The notes: generated by a model from the sequence alone, not told the origin. A stretch of DNA of 42,192 nt from Lachnospiraceae bacterium (GCA_015057865.1 SVDH01000017.1:1-42192); one strand, 5' to 3'; positions 6,274-16,622 are shown, counted from the stretch's first letter. Program-made: numbers and translations.

Positions 6274-6810
6274 TTATTCAGTAATCGTTTTGTTTTTTTC
6301 TTCTTCGTTCCATTTACAGGTTTCGGAAGCCCCGCAAAGAAAACAGTTTCTCGACATATGATCTGCCCGACAGATATAATCCCCCAGGCTTTTGGGCCGC
6401 ATCCGTCCTCCGTCTCTCCCAAAATGCAATGCAACTACAAAAAGAATCTCAGCCCGCCAGGAATCGGGACAGCCGATCTCTTCGAGCAATCTCTCCGAAA
6501 CTCTCCGTCCGGCCTCTCCGTGGTGCTCTCCGGTCTGATATTGCGCTACTCTTCCAATGTCATGCAAGAGTCCTGTCAGGTAGATGCGCTCCTTCCATTC
6601 AGACAGTGTAAACTGCTGCGCCCCCATTTCCGTTTCAGACTGCGTCTGATCTTCCAAAAACAGGATCCACGCGATCCGGCATACATCCAGACTGTGTGAA
6701 AACGCATGTCTGCAGTAGATCCTGTCTGCTTCCAGTATTTCAATTTCCTTTTGTAAACTCCGGTATTCCGGAAGTGCGAGCAAACGCTCAACATAAATCA
6801 TTTTATCCAT
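6274..6810 (-). CDS. HD-domain phosphohydrolase of the folate operon
   Basis: 178 residues from ATG 6810, which overlaps the end of folC by 8 bp (ATGGATAA), a coupling arrangement; the longer upstream reading inside folC is unlikely. HD-family metal ligands are visible: RHAFSHSLDV, LLHDIGRVAQY (the HD pair), EHHGEAG, and the Asp/His of CRADHMSRNC. A small cysteine cluster (CFLCGASETC) closes the protein. HD proteins hydrolyse phosphate esters or nucleotides. Sitting between folC and folP, it is a candidate for removing phosphates from a folate precursor such as dihydroneopterin triphosphate, a step often lacking an assigned enzyme. That role is inference. Confidence 0.85.
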   Translation of the reverse strand: MDKMIYVERLLALPEYRSLQKEIEILEADRIYCRHAFSHSLDVCRIAWILFLEDQTQSETEMGAQQFTLSEWKERIYLTGLLHDIGRVAQYQTGEHHGEAGRRVSERLLEEIGCPDSWRAEILFVVALHFGRDGGRMRPKSLGDYICRADHMSRNCFLCGASETCKWNEEEKNKTITE

Positions 6811-8086
6811 AGATCTCTTCGTATGCTCTGCGCAGGTCACCCAAATGAGACAGTGTTCCGAATGCCAGAACCACACCATCTACGCCCGCCGCTTCCGTCG
6901 CGTGGATAATGGCCTCATTCGTATCTTTGCAAAACATGGCGTTGATGCCCTGTTTTTGTAAAACACCTGCAAGTTCCTCTCCGGGAAGCGCGCGCGGGCT
7001 TTTTGAGGTAAGTGTAAATACAATATCATTTTCCTCAAACATGATCTGCGCAACTTCGTCGAAGGATTTATCTGCTAATACTCCCATGATATACACGATT
7101 TTCCTACCTGTAAAGTAGATATTCAAACTTTCCTTCAACCGTCTTGCCGCAGGAGGATTGTGTGCCCCATCCAAAAAGAATGCCGGTCCTGAGCCGATCC
7201 GTTCAAAACGCCCCGGCCAAACGACACTTCGCAGTCCCTGAACGATGGTGCGCTGTGTCACATTCGAATACTCCTTTTGCAAAATCCGAAGTACCTCGAT
7301 CGCATTGACTGCATTGTCCACCTGAAAGCGTCCGCCAAGGCCAATCTCATATTCCTCATCTTCATAGAGAAAACGGTTTTCCGTTGGTGCTCCCATAAGG
7401 ATCCGTGCTTTGCTTCCGTCCGCAATGGTAAGCGGGCTGTTCTTTTTTTTGCAATACTCGCGCAATACAGCAAGCACTTCTTCATCCTGGTTTTGCGTCA
7501 CAACAGGACAGTTCTCTTTTATGATTCCTGCTTTCTTTTCGGCGATCTCCGTAAGCGAGCCGCCCAGATACTGCATATGATCCATGCCGATCGCTGTCAG
7601 GACACTGACCAGAGGCTTTTGGATCAGATTTGTCGCATCTTCGATGCCGCCCATACCAACTTCAATCACGGCCAGATCCACTTTTTTCCGATCAAACCAC
7701 AAAAAGGCTGCCCCCGCCTCTACTTCAAACTTCGTAGGATGAGGAAAGCCTTCTTTTGTAATGGAAAGGCAAGCATTGCGGACATCCGAAAAAATGTCCG
7801 CAAGCTCTTCTTTTGTGATCAGATTTCCGTCGATCTGAAAAATCTCTTCATAGCAAAACACATCCGGTGTCGCAAAATGCCCGGTCTGATATCCCGCTTT
7901 TGTTAATACAGAAGCGATCATCTTCCCGACTGCGCCTTTTCCATTCGTTCCGGCTATGTGAACCAGATTCAGATGATCCTGCGGATCACCCAGTTTTGCG
8001 CAGAGGCGTCTGATGCTTGACAGTCCGGGAACGATCCCGTAATGCTTCGTTTCTTCTAAAAACGCCATTGCTTCCTGATAATTCAT
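6803..8086 (-). CDS. folC: Bifunctional folylpolyglutamate / dihydrofolate synthase
   Basis: 427 residues from ATG 8086, which has GGGAG 8 nt upstream and begins MNYQEAMAFLEE as usual for the family. An in-frame GTG at 8104 overlapping the previous stop is less likely. Motifs: HIAGTNGKGAVGKMI (ATP loop), VIEVGMGGIEDATNLI, TAIGMDHMQYLG, DGAHNPPAARRL in the C-terminal domain. The enzyme adds glutamate to dihydropteroate and then to folates, keeping them in the cell. Fourth from last gene of the operon; its stop overlaps the HD-domain gene start. Confidence 0.95.
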   Translation of the reverse strand: MNYQEAMAFLEETKHYGIVPGLSSIRRLCAKLGDPQDHLNLVHIAGTNGKGAVGKMIASVLTKAGYQTGHFATPDVFCYEEIFQIDGNLITKEELADIFSDVRNACLSITKEGFPHPTKFEVEAGAAFLWFDRKKVDLAVIEVGMGGIEDATNLIQKPLVSVLTAIGMDHMQYLGGSLTEIAEKKAGIIKENCPVVTQNQDEEVLAVLREYCKKKNSPLTIADGSKARILMGAPTENRFLYEDEEYEIGLGGRFQVDNAVNAIEVLRILQKEYSNVTQRTIVQGLRSVVWPGRFERIGSGPAFFLDGAHNPPAARRLKESLNIYFTGRKIVYIMGVLADKSFDEVAQIMFEENDIVFTLTSKSPRALPGEELAGVLQKQGINAMFCKDTNEAIIHATEAAGVDGVVLAFGTLSHLGDLRRAYEEIYG

Positions 8087-8100
8087 CTCTGTCTCCCGGA

Positions 8101-10059
8101 TCACTCTCCATCTTCATCTGTTACACTGCTATCTTCCGCCTGCGGGAAATAAGCCGGTGCATGACCCTGCTTAGACATGCAAACCTCGATGTCTTCCCGG
8201 ATCAGGGTTGCCAGTACTTTAGCGCCGTCCGGATTCGGATGTTCTCTGTCTCCCCAGAGCCATTCTTCCACATGTGGCTTGATCAGATCACACCAGTTGA
8301 TGATCGTTAAGTTCGGATACTCCTCTGCCATATCCAAAAGCAGCTGGTTTGCCTCTTCTTCCCAAAGCACTGTACGTCCAAACAGGTTGACCCAGAAAAT
8401 ACTGGTTTCAGAATCAAACACATCCAACAGCTCCCGGACATCCTCCTCTGTCAGCGGGGCATTCGTTCCCAGAGAAATGACAACCGTTTTGTATAAATGA
8501 CCATCATTGATCAGCTCCCTGGCAACCTCAGGTGTATCATAAAGCTGTCTTGACTGTACCGCGTCGATATAGCAATCCGGCAATTCTTCTTTGATCTGCG
8601 GAGAGGAATCCAGCATGATCGAATCACCGATCATCAACACCTCTGTATCTGATACTTCTGCCGCGTTTTCAAGCGATGCATCGCCGTAAAGCAGATCTTC
8701 CTGTGCGAGCGGCTGTACCGTTGCTGCAGGAGTTGCAGGAGGTGTCGGCTGTGCCGTCTCCGATACTGCGCTGCTATCGTCGGTCTGCTGCTGGTTTTCC
8801 TGCAGCATCTGCTGGTTCTGCTCAAGTACCGCTGCCAGCTCATCTTTTTCCGCAAACTTTTCTTTTTCCGCTGTTGTAATACCGATCACGCCAAGCACCA
8901 GACAGAGTGCTGTCAGTGCTGCGGCAGCCAGCAAAACAATACGCTTCCATAAATCCATTACAAATACCTTTTCAGGAATCTTTCGCGCTAACAGTACACC
9001 GGTCAGCCAATGCAACCACCATGCAAGGACAACGATGAGTATTGCTTCCAGGATCGGTCCTGCAGCCGTATTATCCCAACGCTTATACATGAACAGGAAG
9101 ATGATCGGATACTGCCACAGATAGATTTCGTAACTGTGCGCCCCGATCCAGACCAGCGGCTTTGCCTCCAGCCATTTCCCAAGCGACAGTCTTCTGTCCG
9201 TCACCAGCAACAGCAGGATCCCAAACAGCAATGTCATCAACAGCATGCCGCCGCGATATGTAAATCCGTACTGACCGTCCAAAAGCACATATGCGATCAC
9301 AGTCACAACGATCATAACTGCAAACAACGGAATACCGACGATCTTTGCCACGCCCTTGGGCAGCCGGATCAGCAGATTTCTGTTTTGCGCAAATCCGATG
9401 ATCGCGCCAAATGTAAGTGCATACATCCTGGTATCTGTACCATAATATAATCTGGTCACATCATTGTCAGGACGATACATGATCGGTGTAATGACTGCAG
9501 AAACCACCGTTACGATCAACAAAAACAGAAATGCTGCTTTTGTGCCCTTGATCCGTTCCAGCAACAGAAAGATTGCAAAGATCAAAGGCCAGACTACATA
9601 GTACTGAATCTCAATTGCCAGAAACCACATATGCGTAAAGGGAGATGCATTTGTGATCTTGGTAAAATAATCTGCGTTCTGGGCAATCTGCCACCAGTTG
9701 TTATAACCGAAAACAATACTTAAGAATTCCGGACGGAATCCATCCAGAACATGACGCTCCAGAACGAAATAGATTCCTGCTGATACGACCAGTACGATCA
9801 GCAGTGCCGGATAGATTCTCTTAATTCGTTTTAAATAATAGGATGCAACACGATATGTTCCGCTGTTCTTTCCTCTCTCAGAGGTCACTGCCAATAAGTA
9901 CCCGGTAATGATGAAAAAAAGGGAGACTCCCAAGTAGCCTCCCTTTATTGTATACGGAAACATATGAAACAGTGTCACACCAATGATTGCTAATGCACGA
10001 AGACCATCCAATCCGTAGATGTGGCCACGCGTGCGCTTCGCCAAAGATGTCTCACTCAA
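8101..10059 (-). CDS. OatA-like O-acyltransferase with C-terminal SGNH domain
   Basis: 652 residues. The start is probably TTG 10059, with GTGAGG upstream and no better ATG. Residues 10-390 form an acyltransferase-3 domain of about ten membrane helices, opening GLDGLRALAIIGVTLFHMFP, with SLFFIITGYLL following. A helix at about 370-395 leads to a Gln/Pro/Thr-rich linker (about 400-465). The last part is an extracellular SGNH esterase-fold domain with GDSIMLDSS, SLGTNAP and DREHPNPDG carrying the Ser, Asn and Asp/His positions. This layout is that of OatA, which O-acetylates peptidoglycan MurNAc and blocks lysozyme; other wall polymers are possible. It lies 25 bp after hppA. Confidence 0.9.
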   Translation of the reverse strand: MSETSLAKRTRGHIYGLDGLRALAIIGVTLFHMFPYTIKGGYLGVSLFFIITGYLLAVTSERGKNSGTYRVASYYLKRIKRIYPALLIVLVVSAGIYFVLERHVLDGFRPEFLSIVFGYNNWWQIAQNADYFTKITNASPFTHMWFLAIEIQYYVVWPLIFAIFLLLERIKGTKAAFLFLLIVTVVSAVITPIMYRPDNDVTRLYYGTDTRMYALTFGAIIGFAQNRNLLIRLPKGVAKIVGIPLFAVMIVVTVIAYVLLDGQYGFTYRGGMLLMTLLFGILLLLVTDRRLSLGKWLEAKPLVWIGAHSYEIYLWQYPIIFLFMYKRWDNTAAGPILEAILIVVLAWWLHWLTGVLLARKIPEKVFVMDLWKRIVLLAAAALTALCLVLGVIGITTAEKEKFAEKDELAAVLEQNQQMLQENQQQTDDSSAVSETAQPTPPATPAATVQPLAQEDLLYGDASLENAAEVSDTEVLMIGDSIMLDSSPQIKEELPDCYIDAVQSRQLYDTPEVARELINDGHLYKTVVISLGTNAPLTEEDVRELLDVFDSETSIFWVNLFGRTVLWEEEANQLLLDMAEEYPNLTIINWCDLIKPHVEEWLWGDREHPNPDGAKVLATLIREDIEVCMSKQGHAPAYFPQAEDSSVTDEDGE

Positions 10060-10084
10060 TTTCTCTGCCTCACATATGATATTT

Positions 10085-12118
10085 TTAGAAGTGGATCAGA
10101 CCTGATGCGAACAGCGGTGCAAATACCAGTGAAACGATCGTCATCAGCTTGATCAGGATGTTGATGGACGGTCCTGATGTATCTTTGAACGGATCACCTA
10201 CCGTATCACCAACGACAGCTGCCTTATGCGGCTCGCTACCCTTACCACCATGGTTACCACTCTCGATATATTTCTTTGCATTGTCCCAAGCGCCGCCGGC
10301 ATTTGACATGAAGATCGCCAGCATAACACCTGTTGCAAGAGCACCGCCAAGCAGGCCGCCGAGTGCATCTGCGCCAAGTACGATACCTACAATGATCGGA
10401 GCAACGATTGCGATGATACCCGGAAGAAGCATCTCACGAAGAGCTGCCTGTGTAGAAATGGATACGCAGCGCTTGTGATCCGGCTTAACGGTTCCTTCAA
10501 GGATGCCCGGGTTCTCGCGGAACTGACGACGAACTTCCTCGATCATCTTATAAGCTGCCTTTGATACAGCTTCCATTGTGATGGATGTGAACAGGAACGG
10601 AAGCATCGCACCGATCAGAAGACCAACGATAACGGTCGGCTGAAGCAGAGAAATAACTTCCAGACCAACTGTCTGTGAATAGGTAACGAACAGTGACAGT
10701 GCTGTCAATGCTGCAGAACCGATCGCAAAACCTTTACCGATTGCTGCTGTGGTGTTACCGATAGAATCAAGGTGGTCAGTGATGTCACGAACGCCTTCTT
10801 CCAGACCAGCCATCTCAGCGATACCGCCTGCGTTATCAGCGATCGGACCATAAGTATCAACTGCAACGACGTTACCTGTGGTTGCCAGCATACCTACTGC
10901 AGCCAGAGCGATGCAATATACACCTGCTGCCGGGCTGATCGTGCTGCCGCATGCATATGCAACGATGATACCGATAACGATGAACAGGATCGGCAGGAAT
11001 GTTGACTGCATACCGGTTGCGATACCGGAAATGATATTTGTAGCTGTACCAGTCTCAGACTGCTCTGCAATCTTCTTAACATGACGGTAATTGTCAGATG
11101 TGTACCACTCTGTGATACGTCCGATCAGGATACCTACAACCAGGCCGGCGATGATAGCGATCGACGGCATGAATGTGCCAAGGATCACCTTGCTCAGGAT
11201 GATTGCCAGAACAACTGTAATGATATTTGCAATGTTTGTACCCATGTTCATGGACTTGTGCGGATCAACGCCTTCTTTACCACGTACAAGGAATACGCCA
11301 AGGATAGAAGCCAGGATGCCGATTGCCGCGATCAGAAGCGGGAACAGAGCACCTGCAACCGTTCCGCCGATATTCTCGCCGAATGCAAGGATACCAAGGG
11401 AAATTGCAGAAACGATAGAACCGCAGTAGGACTCATACAGGTCAGCGCCCATACCGGCAACGTCACCTACGTTATCACCTACGTTATCAGCGATAACGGC
11501 CGGGTTACGCGGATCATCTTCCGGGATACCTGCTTCTACTTTACCTACAAGGTCAGCACCTACGTCAGCAGCCTTGGTATAGATACCGCCGCCGACACGG
11601 GCAAACAGAGCGATTGAAGAAGCACCTAAGCTGTATCCGAACAGAATGCCTGCATTTCCTGTGATGAAGTAAATCATGCTGGCGCCAAACAGACCCAGAC
11701 CAACAACAGCCAGACCCATAACTGCGCCGCCGCGGAATGCTACGAGCAGAGCGCGGACCATACCATGGTCTTTTGCTGCTGCAGTGGTACGTACGTTAGC
11801 CAGTGTAGCTACGTTCATACCAAGATATCCGCACATTGTGGAGAAGAAAGCACCGATGATAAAGCAGATTGCCTCTCCCCAACCGGCTGCCCATCCCTGG
11901 GTCGCGCCGATACCAAAACCGATCGCAAGGAATACAATGATAATGAAAATGATCAGAATCTTGTACTCAGAGAAAAGGAATGCCTGTGCACCCTCATGGA
12001 TCGATTTTGCCAAATCCCTCATTGTGTCATTGCCGTCAGGCTGTTTCTTAACGAATCTTGCCAGTCCGATAGCGCAAAGTAAGGCGATAATGCCTATGAC
12101 AGGAATTAACCAAATCAT
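10085..12118 (-). CDS. hppA: Membrane-bound ion-pumping pyrophosphatase
   Basis: 677 residues, ATG 12118 with GGGAG upstream, many membrane helices. The active-site block [20 protein letters not shown] is followed by [19 protein letters not shown], and a second acidic block [15 protein letters not shown] is near the C-terminus. The [18 protein letters not shown] segment has Ala after GNTT, which in this family marks the K+-dependent type (K+-independent pumps have Lys there). The enzyme couples pyrophosphate hydrolysis to H+ and/or Na+ export, saving energy in fermenters. Ion choice cannot be settled here. It is the first gene of the operon leading into oatA-like and folate genes, with a promoter at 12182-12210. 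Confidence 0.96.
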   Translation of the reverse strand: MIWLIPVIGIIALLCAIGLARFVKKQPDGNDTMRDLAKSIHEGAQAFLFSEYKILIIFIIIVFLAIGFGIGATQGWAAGWGEAICFIIGAFFSTMCGYLGMNVATLANVRTTAAAKDHGMVRALLVAFRGGAVMGLAVVGLGLFGASMIYFITGNAGILFGYSLGASSIALFARVGGGIYTKAADVGADLVGKVEAGIPEDDPRNPAVIADNVGDNVGDVAGMGADLYESYCGSIVSAISLGILAFGENIGGTVAGALFPLLIAAIGILASILGVFLVRGKEGVDPHKSMNMGTNIANIITVVLAIILSKVILGTFMPSIAIIAGLVVGILIGRITEWYTSDNYRHVKKIAEQSETGTATNIISGIATGMQSTFLPILFIVIGIIVAYACGSTISPAAGVYCIALAAVGMLATTGNVVAVDTYGPIADNAGGIAEMAGLEEGVRDITDHLDSIGNTTAAIGKGFAIGSAALTALSLFVTYSQTVGLEVISLLQPTVIVGLLIGAMLPFLFTSITMEAVSKAAYKMIEEVRRQFRENPGILEGTVKPDHKRCVSISTQAALREMLLPGIIAIVAPIIVGIVLGADALGGLLGGALATGVMLAIFMSNAGGAWDNAKKYIESGNHGGKGSEPHKAAVVGDTVGDPFKDTSGPSINILIKLMTIVSLVFAPLFASGLIHF

Positions 12119-12181
12119 TTTATTTTCTCCCTTCCAACTTTTAGTAGCCTAAGTTGCCAAATTATTAATAGACCTCAAAAT

Positions 12182-12210
12182 ATGGTAAATGACAATGAAA
12201 CGAATGTCAA
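12182..12210 (-). promoter_or_regulatory. Promoter of hppA and the downstream folate operon
   Basis: On the minus strand: perfect TTGACA (12210-12205), a 17-bp spacer and TACCAT (12187-12182). A short dyad, TGACA (12190-12194) and TGTCA (12205-12209), spans the spacer and could be an operator. The rest of the 12119-12269 gap is AT-rich. It also holds a weak leader stem, CAACTT with AAGTTG, just before the hppA ribosome site. Confidence 0.65.
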
Positions 12211-12269
12211 TAGATGCCTTGCCAAAAATACATCAATCTTTTCCACATTTTTTATCTATTTTTTATATT

Positions 12270-14510
12270 TTATCGTTTTACACCCTTTGCATCCCGATTG
12301 GAAATATGCAATTTATTCAAATGCACTTTTTTCCCTTTGATCGTCAATACCGGTGCATCCTCCGTCGTCAGGATATATGCCGCTTCCAGAGAATCGCCGT
12401 CGCCTAGCCGCATACCGCGTACACCTGCTGCGCCTTTTTTCTTCTCCGGAACGCCCATCGAGCTGATGCGCAGGAAAAAGTTTTTCTTTGACTGAAGGAC
12501 CAGTGTGTCGCCCTGTCCGACGACCCCGGCACAGATCAGCCTTGCTCCGTCATTGAGCTTTGTCGCAGCTGTTGTCTTCTTCGCAACGTCAAATTCCGAT
12601 CCGTCTACCAGCTTGATCAGACCATCTGAGCTGACAAACAGCAGTTTTTCACCACGTGCCTGGTTCAGCGGACAGATATAGATGATCTCTTCTGTGCTGC
12701 TGTCATAGTTGGACAGATTGTCGATCGGCGTTCCCTTATCGCGGATCCTTCCGCCCGGCAGATCTAAGACCTTCACACTATGCAGCCTTCCGCTGTCTGT
12801 AAAAAGAAGCAGGCGGTCCGTATTCATACACCTGAATGCATACCGGTAATCGTTTTCCACAGCCTCTTTGTTACGCTCCGCAGTCGCTTTGTCGATGGTC
12901 TTGACATAACCGAACCGATCCATCAGGAAGGTTACTTCTGTTTCCTTGATCGCTTCTTCCTTATATACAACCTCTTCTACCTGGTCGATCAGCGTCTTTC
13001 TCGGTGTCGCATACTCTTTTTTAATCTCCAGAAGTGTACCGATGATATCCTTTGCCATCTCCGTGCGGCTTCCGAGCAGCTTCTCATAAAGCGCGATCTT
13101 TTTTAACGACTCTTCATGCTCTGCCATCAGCGCTTCGATCTCAAGTCCGATCAGACGGTACAGACGCATTTTCAAGATCGCATCCGCCTGACGCTCCGTA
13201 AAGCGCAGTGCCTTTGCCTCTTTTTCATGTGCCTTCACGCGGAACTTGATCCCCTTGGTCTCCCCCGAGATCAGACAGTTCTTCGCCTGTTTGATGTCTT
13301 TGCTGCCGCGCAGGATCTCGATGATCAGGTCGATCACATCGCAGGCATGGATCAGACCTTCCTGAATCTCTGCCTTGTCACGTTCCTTTGCAAGCAGGTG
13401 CGTATACTTTCTGGTCGCAAGTTCAAACTGGAAATTCACATTGTGCCGGATGATGTCGACGATCCCCAGTGTTTCCGGTTTCCCTTGTGCTACCGCAAGC
13501 ATATTGACGCCGAAGGTGTCTTCGAGTCGTGTCTTCTTATATAAGAGATTGCAGATATTCTCTGCATCTGCGCCGCGCTTTAATTCGATCACGATCCGGA
13601 TGCCGTCTTTTGAGGACTGGTTGGAAATATCGATGATATCCGCTGTCTTCTTGCTTTCCACAAGTCCGTAGACATCATTCAGGAATTTACCGATGTTCGC
13701 ACCGATCATCGGATACGGGATTTCCGAAATAACGATGTTCAGTCTTCCGCCCTTTGCTTTTTCGATATCAACTTTGCCGCGGACTTTGATCTTGCCGGTA
13801 CCGGTTCTGTAAATCTCCGCAAGATCTTCCCTGTTTGTCACGATCCCGCCGGTCGGAAAATCCGGTCCCGGAATGATCGCAAGCATCTCTTCTACCGTAA
13901 TGTCCGGATCTTTCATGTAAGCGATCACACCATCGATCACTTCTCCGAGGTTATGCGGCGGAATGCTCGTCGCCATACCGACCGCGATGCCTTCCGCACC
14001 ATTGACCAGGATATTAGGAACCTTGACCGGCAAAACGGAAGGCTCGTTTTCTGTCTGATCAAAGTTCGGGATAAACGTTACGACATCTTTGTCCAGGTCT
14101 CCCAGATAGACTTCCTGGGTCAGTTTTCGCAGACGGGCCTCTGTGTAACGCATCGCCGCGGCACCGTCTCCCTCGATCGATCCGAAGTTTCCATGACCAT
14201 CGACAAGCGGCATCCCGTATTTGAAATCCTGCGCCATTACGACCAGGGCGCCATAAATCGAGCTGTCACCATGCGGATGATATTTACCCATCGTATCTCC
14301 GACGATACGGGCGCTTTTCCTGTATGGTCTGTCATGCCGCAGCCCCAGCTCATACATATCATAAAGCGTCCGTCTCTGTACCGGCTTTAACCCGTCACGG
14401 ACATCCGGCAGCGCACGGGCGATGATGACACTCATCGCATAATCAATGTAGGATTTCTGCATGATCTCGGCATATTCTGTTTGCAGGATTCTTTCGTTGT
14501 CTGTATTCAT
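12270..14510 (-). CDS. parC: Type IIA DNA topoisomerase subunit A (ParC/GyrA-like)
   Basis: 746 residues, ATG 14510 with AAAGGAA upstream. The breakage-reunion domain contains [40 protein letters not shown] and the catalytic Tyr in [11 protein letters not shown] long coiled region and a C-terminal beta-pinwheel follow ([27 protein letters not shown]). No clear GyrA box (QRRGGRG-type) is seen, and the protein is shorter than typical GyrA. This favours ParC, or a second clostridial topoisomerase set, over gyrase. It follows the B subunit by 18 bp. Together they pass DNA duplexes through double-strand breaks to unlink or relax chromosomes. Gyrase versus topo IV is not fully settled. Confidence 0.88.
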   Translation of the reverse strand: MNTDNERILQTEYAEIMQKSYIDYAMSVIIARALPDVRDGLKPVQRRTLYDMYELGLRHDRPYRKSARIVGDTMGKYHPHGDSSIYGALVVMAQDFKYGMPLVDGHGNFGSIEGDGAAAMRYTEARLRKLTQEVYLGDLDKDVVTFIPNFDQTENEPSVLPVKVPNILVNGAEGIAVGMATSIPPHNLGEVIDGVIAYMKDPDITVEEMLAIIPGPDFPTGGIVTNREDLAEIYRTGTGKIKVRGKVDIEKAKGGRLNIVISEIPYPMIGANIGKFLNDVYGLVESKKTADIIDISNQSSKDGIRIVIELKRGADAENICNLLYKKTRLEDTFGVNMLAVAQGKPETLGIVDIIRHNVNFQFELATRKYTHLLAKERDKAEIQEGLIHACDVIDLIIEILRGSKDIKQAKNCLISGETKGIKFRVKAHEKEAKALRFTERQADAILKMRLYRLIGLEIEALMAEHEESLKKIALYEKLLGSRTEMAKDIIGTLLEIKKEYATPRKTLIDQVEEVVYKEEAIKETEVTFLMDRFGYVKTIDKATAERNKEAVENDYRYAFRCMNTDRLLLFTDSGRLHSVKVLDLPGGRIRDKGTPIDNLSNYDSSTEEIIYICPLNQARGEKLLFVSSDGLIKLVDGSEFDVAKKTTAATKLNDGARLICAGVVGQGDTLVLQSKKNFFLRISSMGVPEKKKGAAGVRGMRLGDGDSLEAAYILTTEDAPVLTIKGKKVHLNKLHISNRDAKGVKR

Positions 14511-14528
14511 ACGATTCCTTTCGTTCTA

Positions 14529-16457
14529 CTACACATCCAGCTCCGCATCATTCGCATGCTCATAGATAAATGCACGCCTTGGCGGCACATCGCTGCCCAT
14601 CAGCATTTCGGTGATATCTGATGCCATCCGGCCATCGCCAATCCCGACCTGCTTTAAGATTCTGGTCTCCGGATCGAGTGTTGTCTCCCAGAGCTGCTGT
14701 GCATCCATCTCTCCAAGACCTTTGTATCTCTGCAGCGTAAAGCTTCCGCTGTGTGTACTGCGGTAACGCTCCAGTGCTTCGTCATCATAGAGATATTCTT
14801 CTTCCCCTTTGTTTGGGATCGCCTTGTAAAGCGGCGGCATTGCGATATAAACATGTCCTTCCGAGATCAGCTCCGGCATAAACCGGTAGAACAGCGTCAG
14901 AAGAAGCGTTGAGATATGTGCCCCGTCGACATCGGCATCCGCCATGATGATGATCTTATCGTAACGGAGTTTTGAAATGTCAAAATCATTTCCATACCCT
15001 TCCGAAAAGCCACATCCGAACGCATTGATCATCGTCTTGATCTCTGCATTTGCAAGTACCTTATCAATGCTTGCTTTTTCTACATTTAAGATCTTTCCGC
15101 GGATTGGCAGGATCGCCTGATACTTTCTGTCTCTCGCCATCTTGGCAGAACCGCCCGCAGAATCTCCCTCAACAATAAAGATCTCACATTTCTCTGCGTT
15201 CCGGCTTTCGCAGTTTGCCAGCTTTCCGTTCGAATCAAAGGAAAACTTCTGCTTTGTCAACAGATTGGTTTTTGCACGCTCTTCCGACTTTCTGATCTTC
15301 GCAGCTTTTTCCGCACAGGAGAGAACGATCTTTAGTGTTTCCAGGTTTTTGTCGAAAAACAGCTGTACTTCATCGTTTGTGATGTGGCCCGTCACCTTTG
15401 CCGCATCCTGATTGTCAAGCTTTGTCTTCGTCTGCCCTTCAAATCTGGGGTCCGGATGCTTGATCGCGATCACGGCCGTGATCCCGTTTCTGACATCCGC
15501 ACCGGTGAAGTTCGCGTCTTTTTCCTTTAAGATCCCGATCTCGCGCGCATAGGAATTCATGATCGTCGTGTATGCTGCTTTGAATCCGGTAATATGCGCA
15601 CCGCCCTCGGCATTGTAAATATTATTGCAAAAGCCCAGGATGTTTTCATGGAATTCGTTTGTATACTGGAACGCGCACTCTACCTGAATGCCGTCCTCTT
15701 CACCTTTAAAATAGATGGGGTCATGCAGGACTTCTGCTTTCTTATTGATATCGCGGACAAAGCCGACGAGTCCTTCTGCTTCTCTGTATTCCTGATGTTC
15801 CGGCTCATCGCCGCGCAGATCATCATAGATGATCGTAAGATTCGGATTCAGATAAGCCGTTTCATGCAAACGGCTCTTGATCTCATCTTCCTTAAACCGG
15901 GTCTTCTCAAAGATTTCCGGATCCGGCAGGAAGCGGATCTTCGTCCCTGTCTTTTTCGTCTTGCCGATTACAGGAAGTAATCCTTTTTCAAGCTTTACGA
16001 CAGGTTTTCCCTGTGCATAACGGTCATGATGGACCGCGCCGTCTCTTGAGATCTCCACATCCATATAGGTAGAAAGTGCATTCACCGCAGAGGAACCGAC
16101 TCCATGCAGACCACCGCTTGTCTTGTACGCACCGTCGCCGAATTTTCCACCGGCATGAAGCGTCGAAAAGACCAGACGCGCTGCGGAAACACCCTTTTCA
16201 TGCATCGCAACAGGAACACCGCGTCCGTTATCTTCCACTGTACACGAGCCATCTTTTTCCAGCGTAACATGGATCGTATCGCATGCACCTGCCAGATGTT
16301 CGTCTACCGCATTGTCAACGATCTCGTAGACGAGGTGATTCAGGCCCTTTCTTGAAACGCTTCCGATGTACATTCCGGGGCGTTTTCTGACAGCTTCAAG
16401 CCCTTCCAGCACCGATATACTATCTGCGCCGTATCCTGCATCTGCTTTTTTTGCCAT
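14529..16457 (-). CDS. parE: Type IIA DNA topoisomerase subunit B (ParE/GyrB-like)
   Basis: 642 residues, ATG 16457 with AAGGAG upstream. The GHKL ATPase domain shows VRKRPGMYIGS, EIVDNAVDE, VEDNGRGVP and GGLHGVGSSAVNALS. The TOPRIM domain shows FIVEGDSAGGSAKMARDR, ILPIRGKILNVEKA and IMADADVDGAHI. The C-terminus has LQRYKGLGEMDAQQLWETT and PPRRAFIYEHA. It powers strand passage with the A subunit encoded just downstream. Some motifs are GyrB-like, and the ParE name rests on the absence of a recF/dnaN neighbourhood and on the partner. The leader holds an attenuator-like hairpin. Confidence 0.88.
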   Translation of the reverse strand: MAKKADAGYGADSISVLEGLEAVRKRPGMYIGSVSRKGLNHLVYEIVDNAVDEHLAGACDTIHVTLEKDGSCTVEDNGRGVPVAMHEKGVSAARLVFSTLHAGGKFGDGAYKTSGGLHGVGSSAVNALSTYMDVEISRDGAVHHDRYAQGKPVVKLEKGLLPVIGKTKKTGTKIRFLPDPEIFEKTRFKEDEIKSRLHETAYLNPNLTIIYDDLRGDEPEHQEYREAEGLVGFVRDINKKAEVLHDPIYFKGEEDGIQVECAFQYTNEFHENILGFCNNIYNAEGGAHITGFKAAYTTIMNSYAREIGILKEKDANFTGADVRNGITAVIAIKHPDPRFEGQTKTKLDNQDAAKVTGHITNDEVQLFFDKNLETLKIVLSCAEKAAKIRKSEERAKTNLLTKQKFSFDSNGKLANCESRNAEKCEIFIVEGDSAGGSAKMARDRKYQAILPIRGKILNVEKASIDKVLANAEIKTMINAFGCGFSEGYGNDFDISKLRYDKIIIMADADVDGAHISTLLLTLFYRFMPELISEGHVYIAMPPLYKAIPNKGEEEYLYDDEALERYRSTHSGSFTLQRYKGLGEMDAQQLWETTLDPETRILKQVGIGDGRMASDITEMLMGSDVPPRRAFIYEHANDAELDV

Positions 16458-16498
16458 ACTCTGTCAATCTCCTTTTATTGTTTCTAAAAACACAAGAA

Positions 16499-16521
16499 AA
16501 ACCTCCGAAGCTCAGAGGTTT
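16499..16521 (-). terminator. Terminator-like hairpin in the parE leader (possible attenuator)
   Basis: AAACCTCTGA and TCGGAGGTTT form a 10-bp stem around a 3-nt loop on the minus strand, followed by TTTTTCTTGTGTTTTT. It lies about 40 nt upstream of the parE start and downstream of the predicted parE promoter. A second small hairpin (CATATGT/ACATATG, about 16534-16556) precedes it. Confidence 0.6.
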
Positions 16522-16561
16522 ATTACAATCGAACATATGTATCCATACAACATATGGTATT

Positions 16562-16590
16562 TTTATATCACAATTATTCTAAATATGCAA
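16562..16590 (-). promoter_or_regulatory. Promoter of parE-parC
   Basis: On the minus strand: TTGCAT (16590-16585), a 17-bp spacer and TATAAA (16567-16562). Predicted start is near 16555, giving a leader of about 98 nt. Confidence 0.7.
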
Positions 16591-16593
16591 GAA

Positions 16594-16622
16594 AAATCCC
16601 GCTTTCAACCTGGGAAAGCGGG
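16594..16622 (-). terminator. Intrinsic terminator of the ung operon
   Basis: CCCGCTTTC and GAAAGCGGG (16598-16606 and 16614-16622) form a 9-bp stem, followed on the minus strand by ATTTTTC. It starts 14 bp after the ung stop. Confidence 0.85.

Noticed and set aside
8086-8104. GTG start for folC at 8104
   Set aside because: The ATG at 8086 has a GGGAG site at proper distance and gives the usual N-terminus of the family.
11081-11617. Plus-strand ORF of 178 codons
   Set aside because: Lies wholly inside hppA on the opposite strand, with Cys/Asp/Arg-rich composition typical of an antisense frame and no family motif.
12270-16457. Main gyrA-gyrB pair
   Set aside because: No recF or dnaN neighbour, order is B then A with a short A subunit, and no clear GyrA box; topo IV-like is preferred, though not certain.
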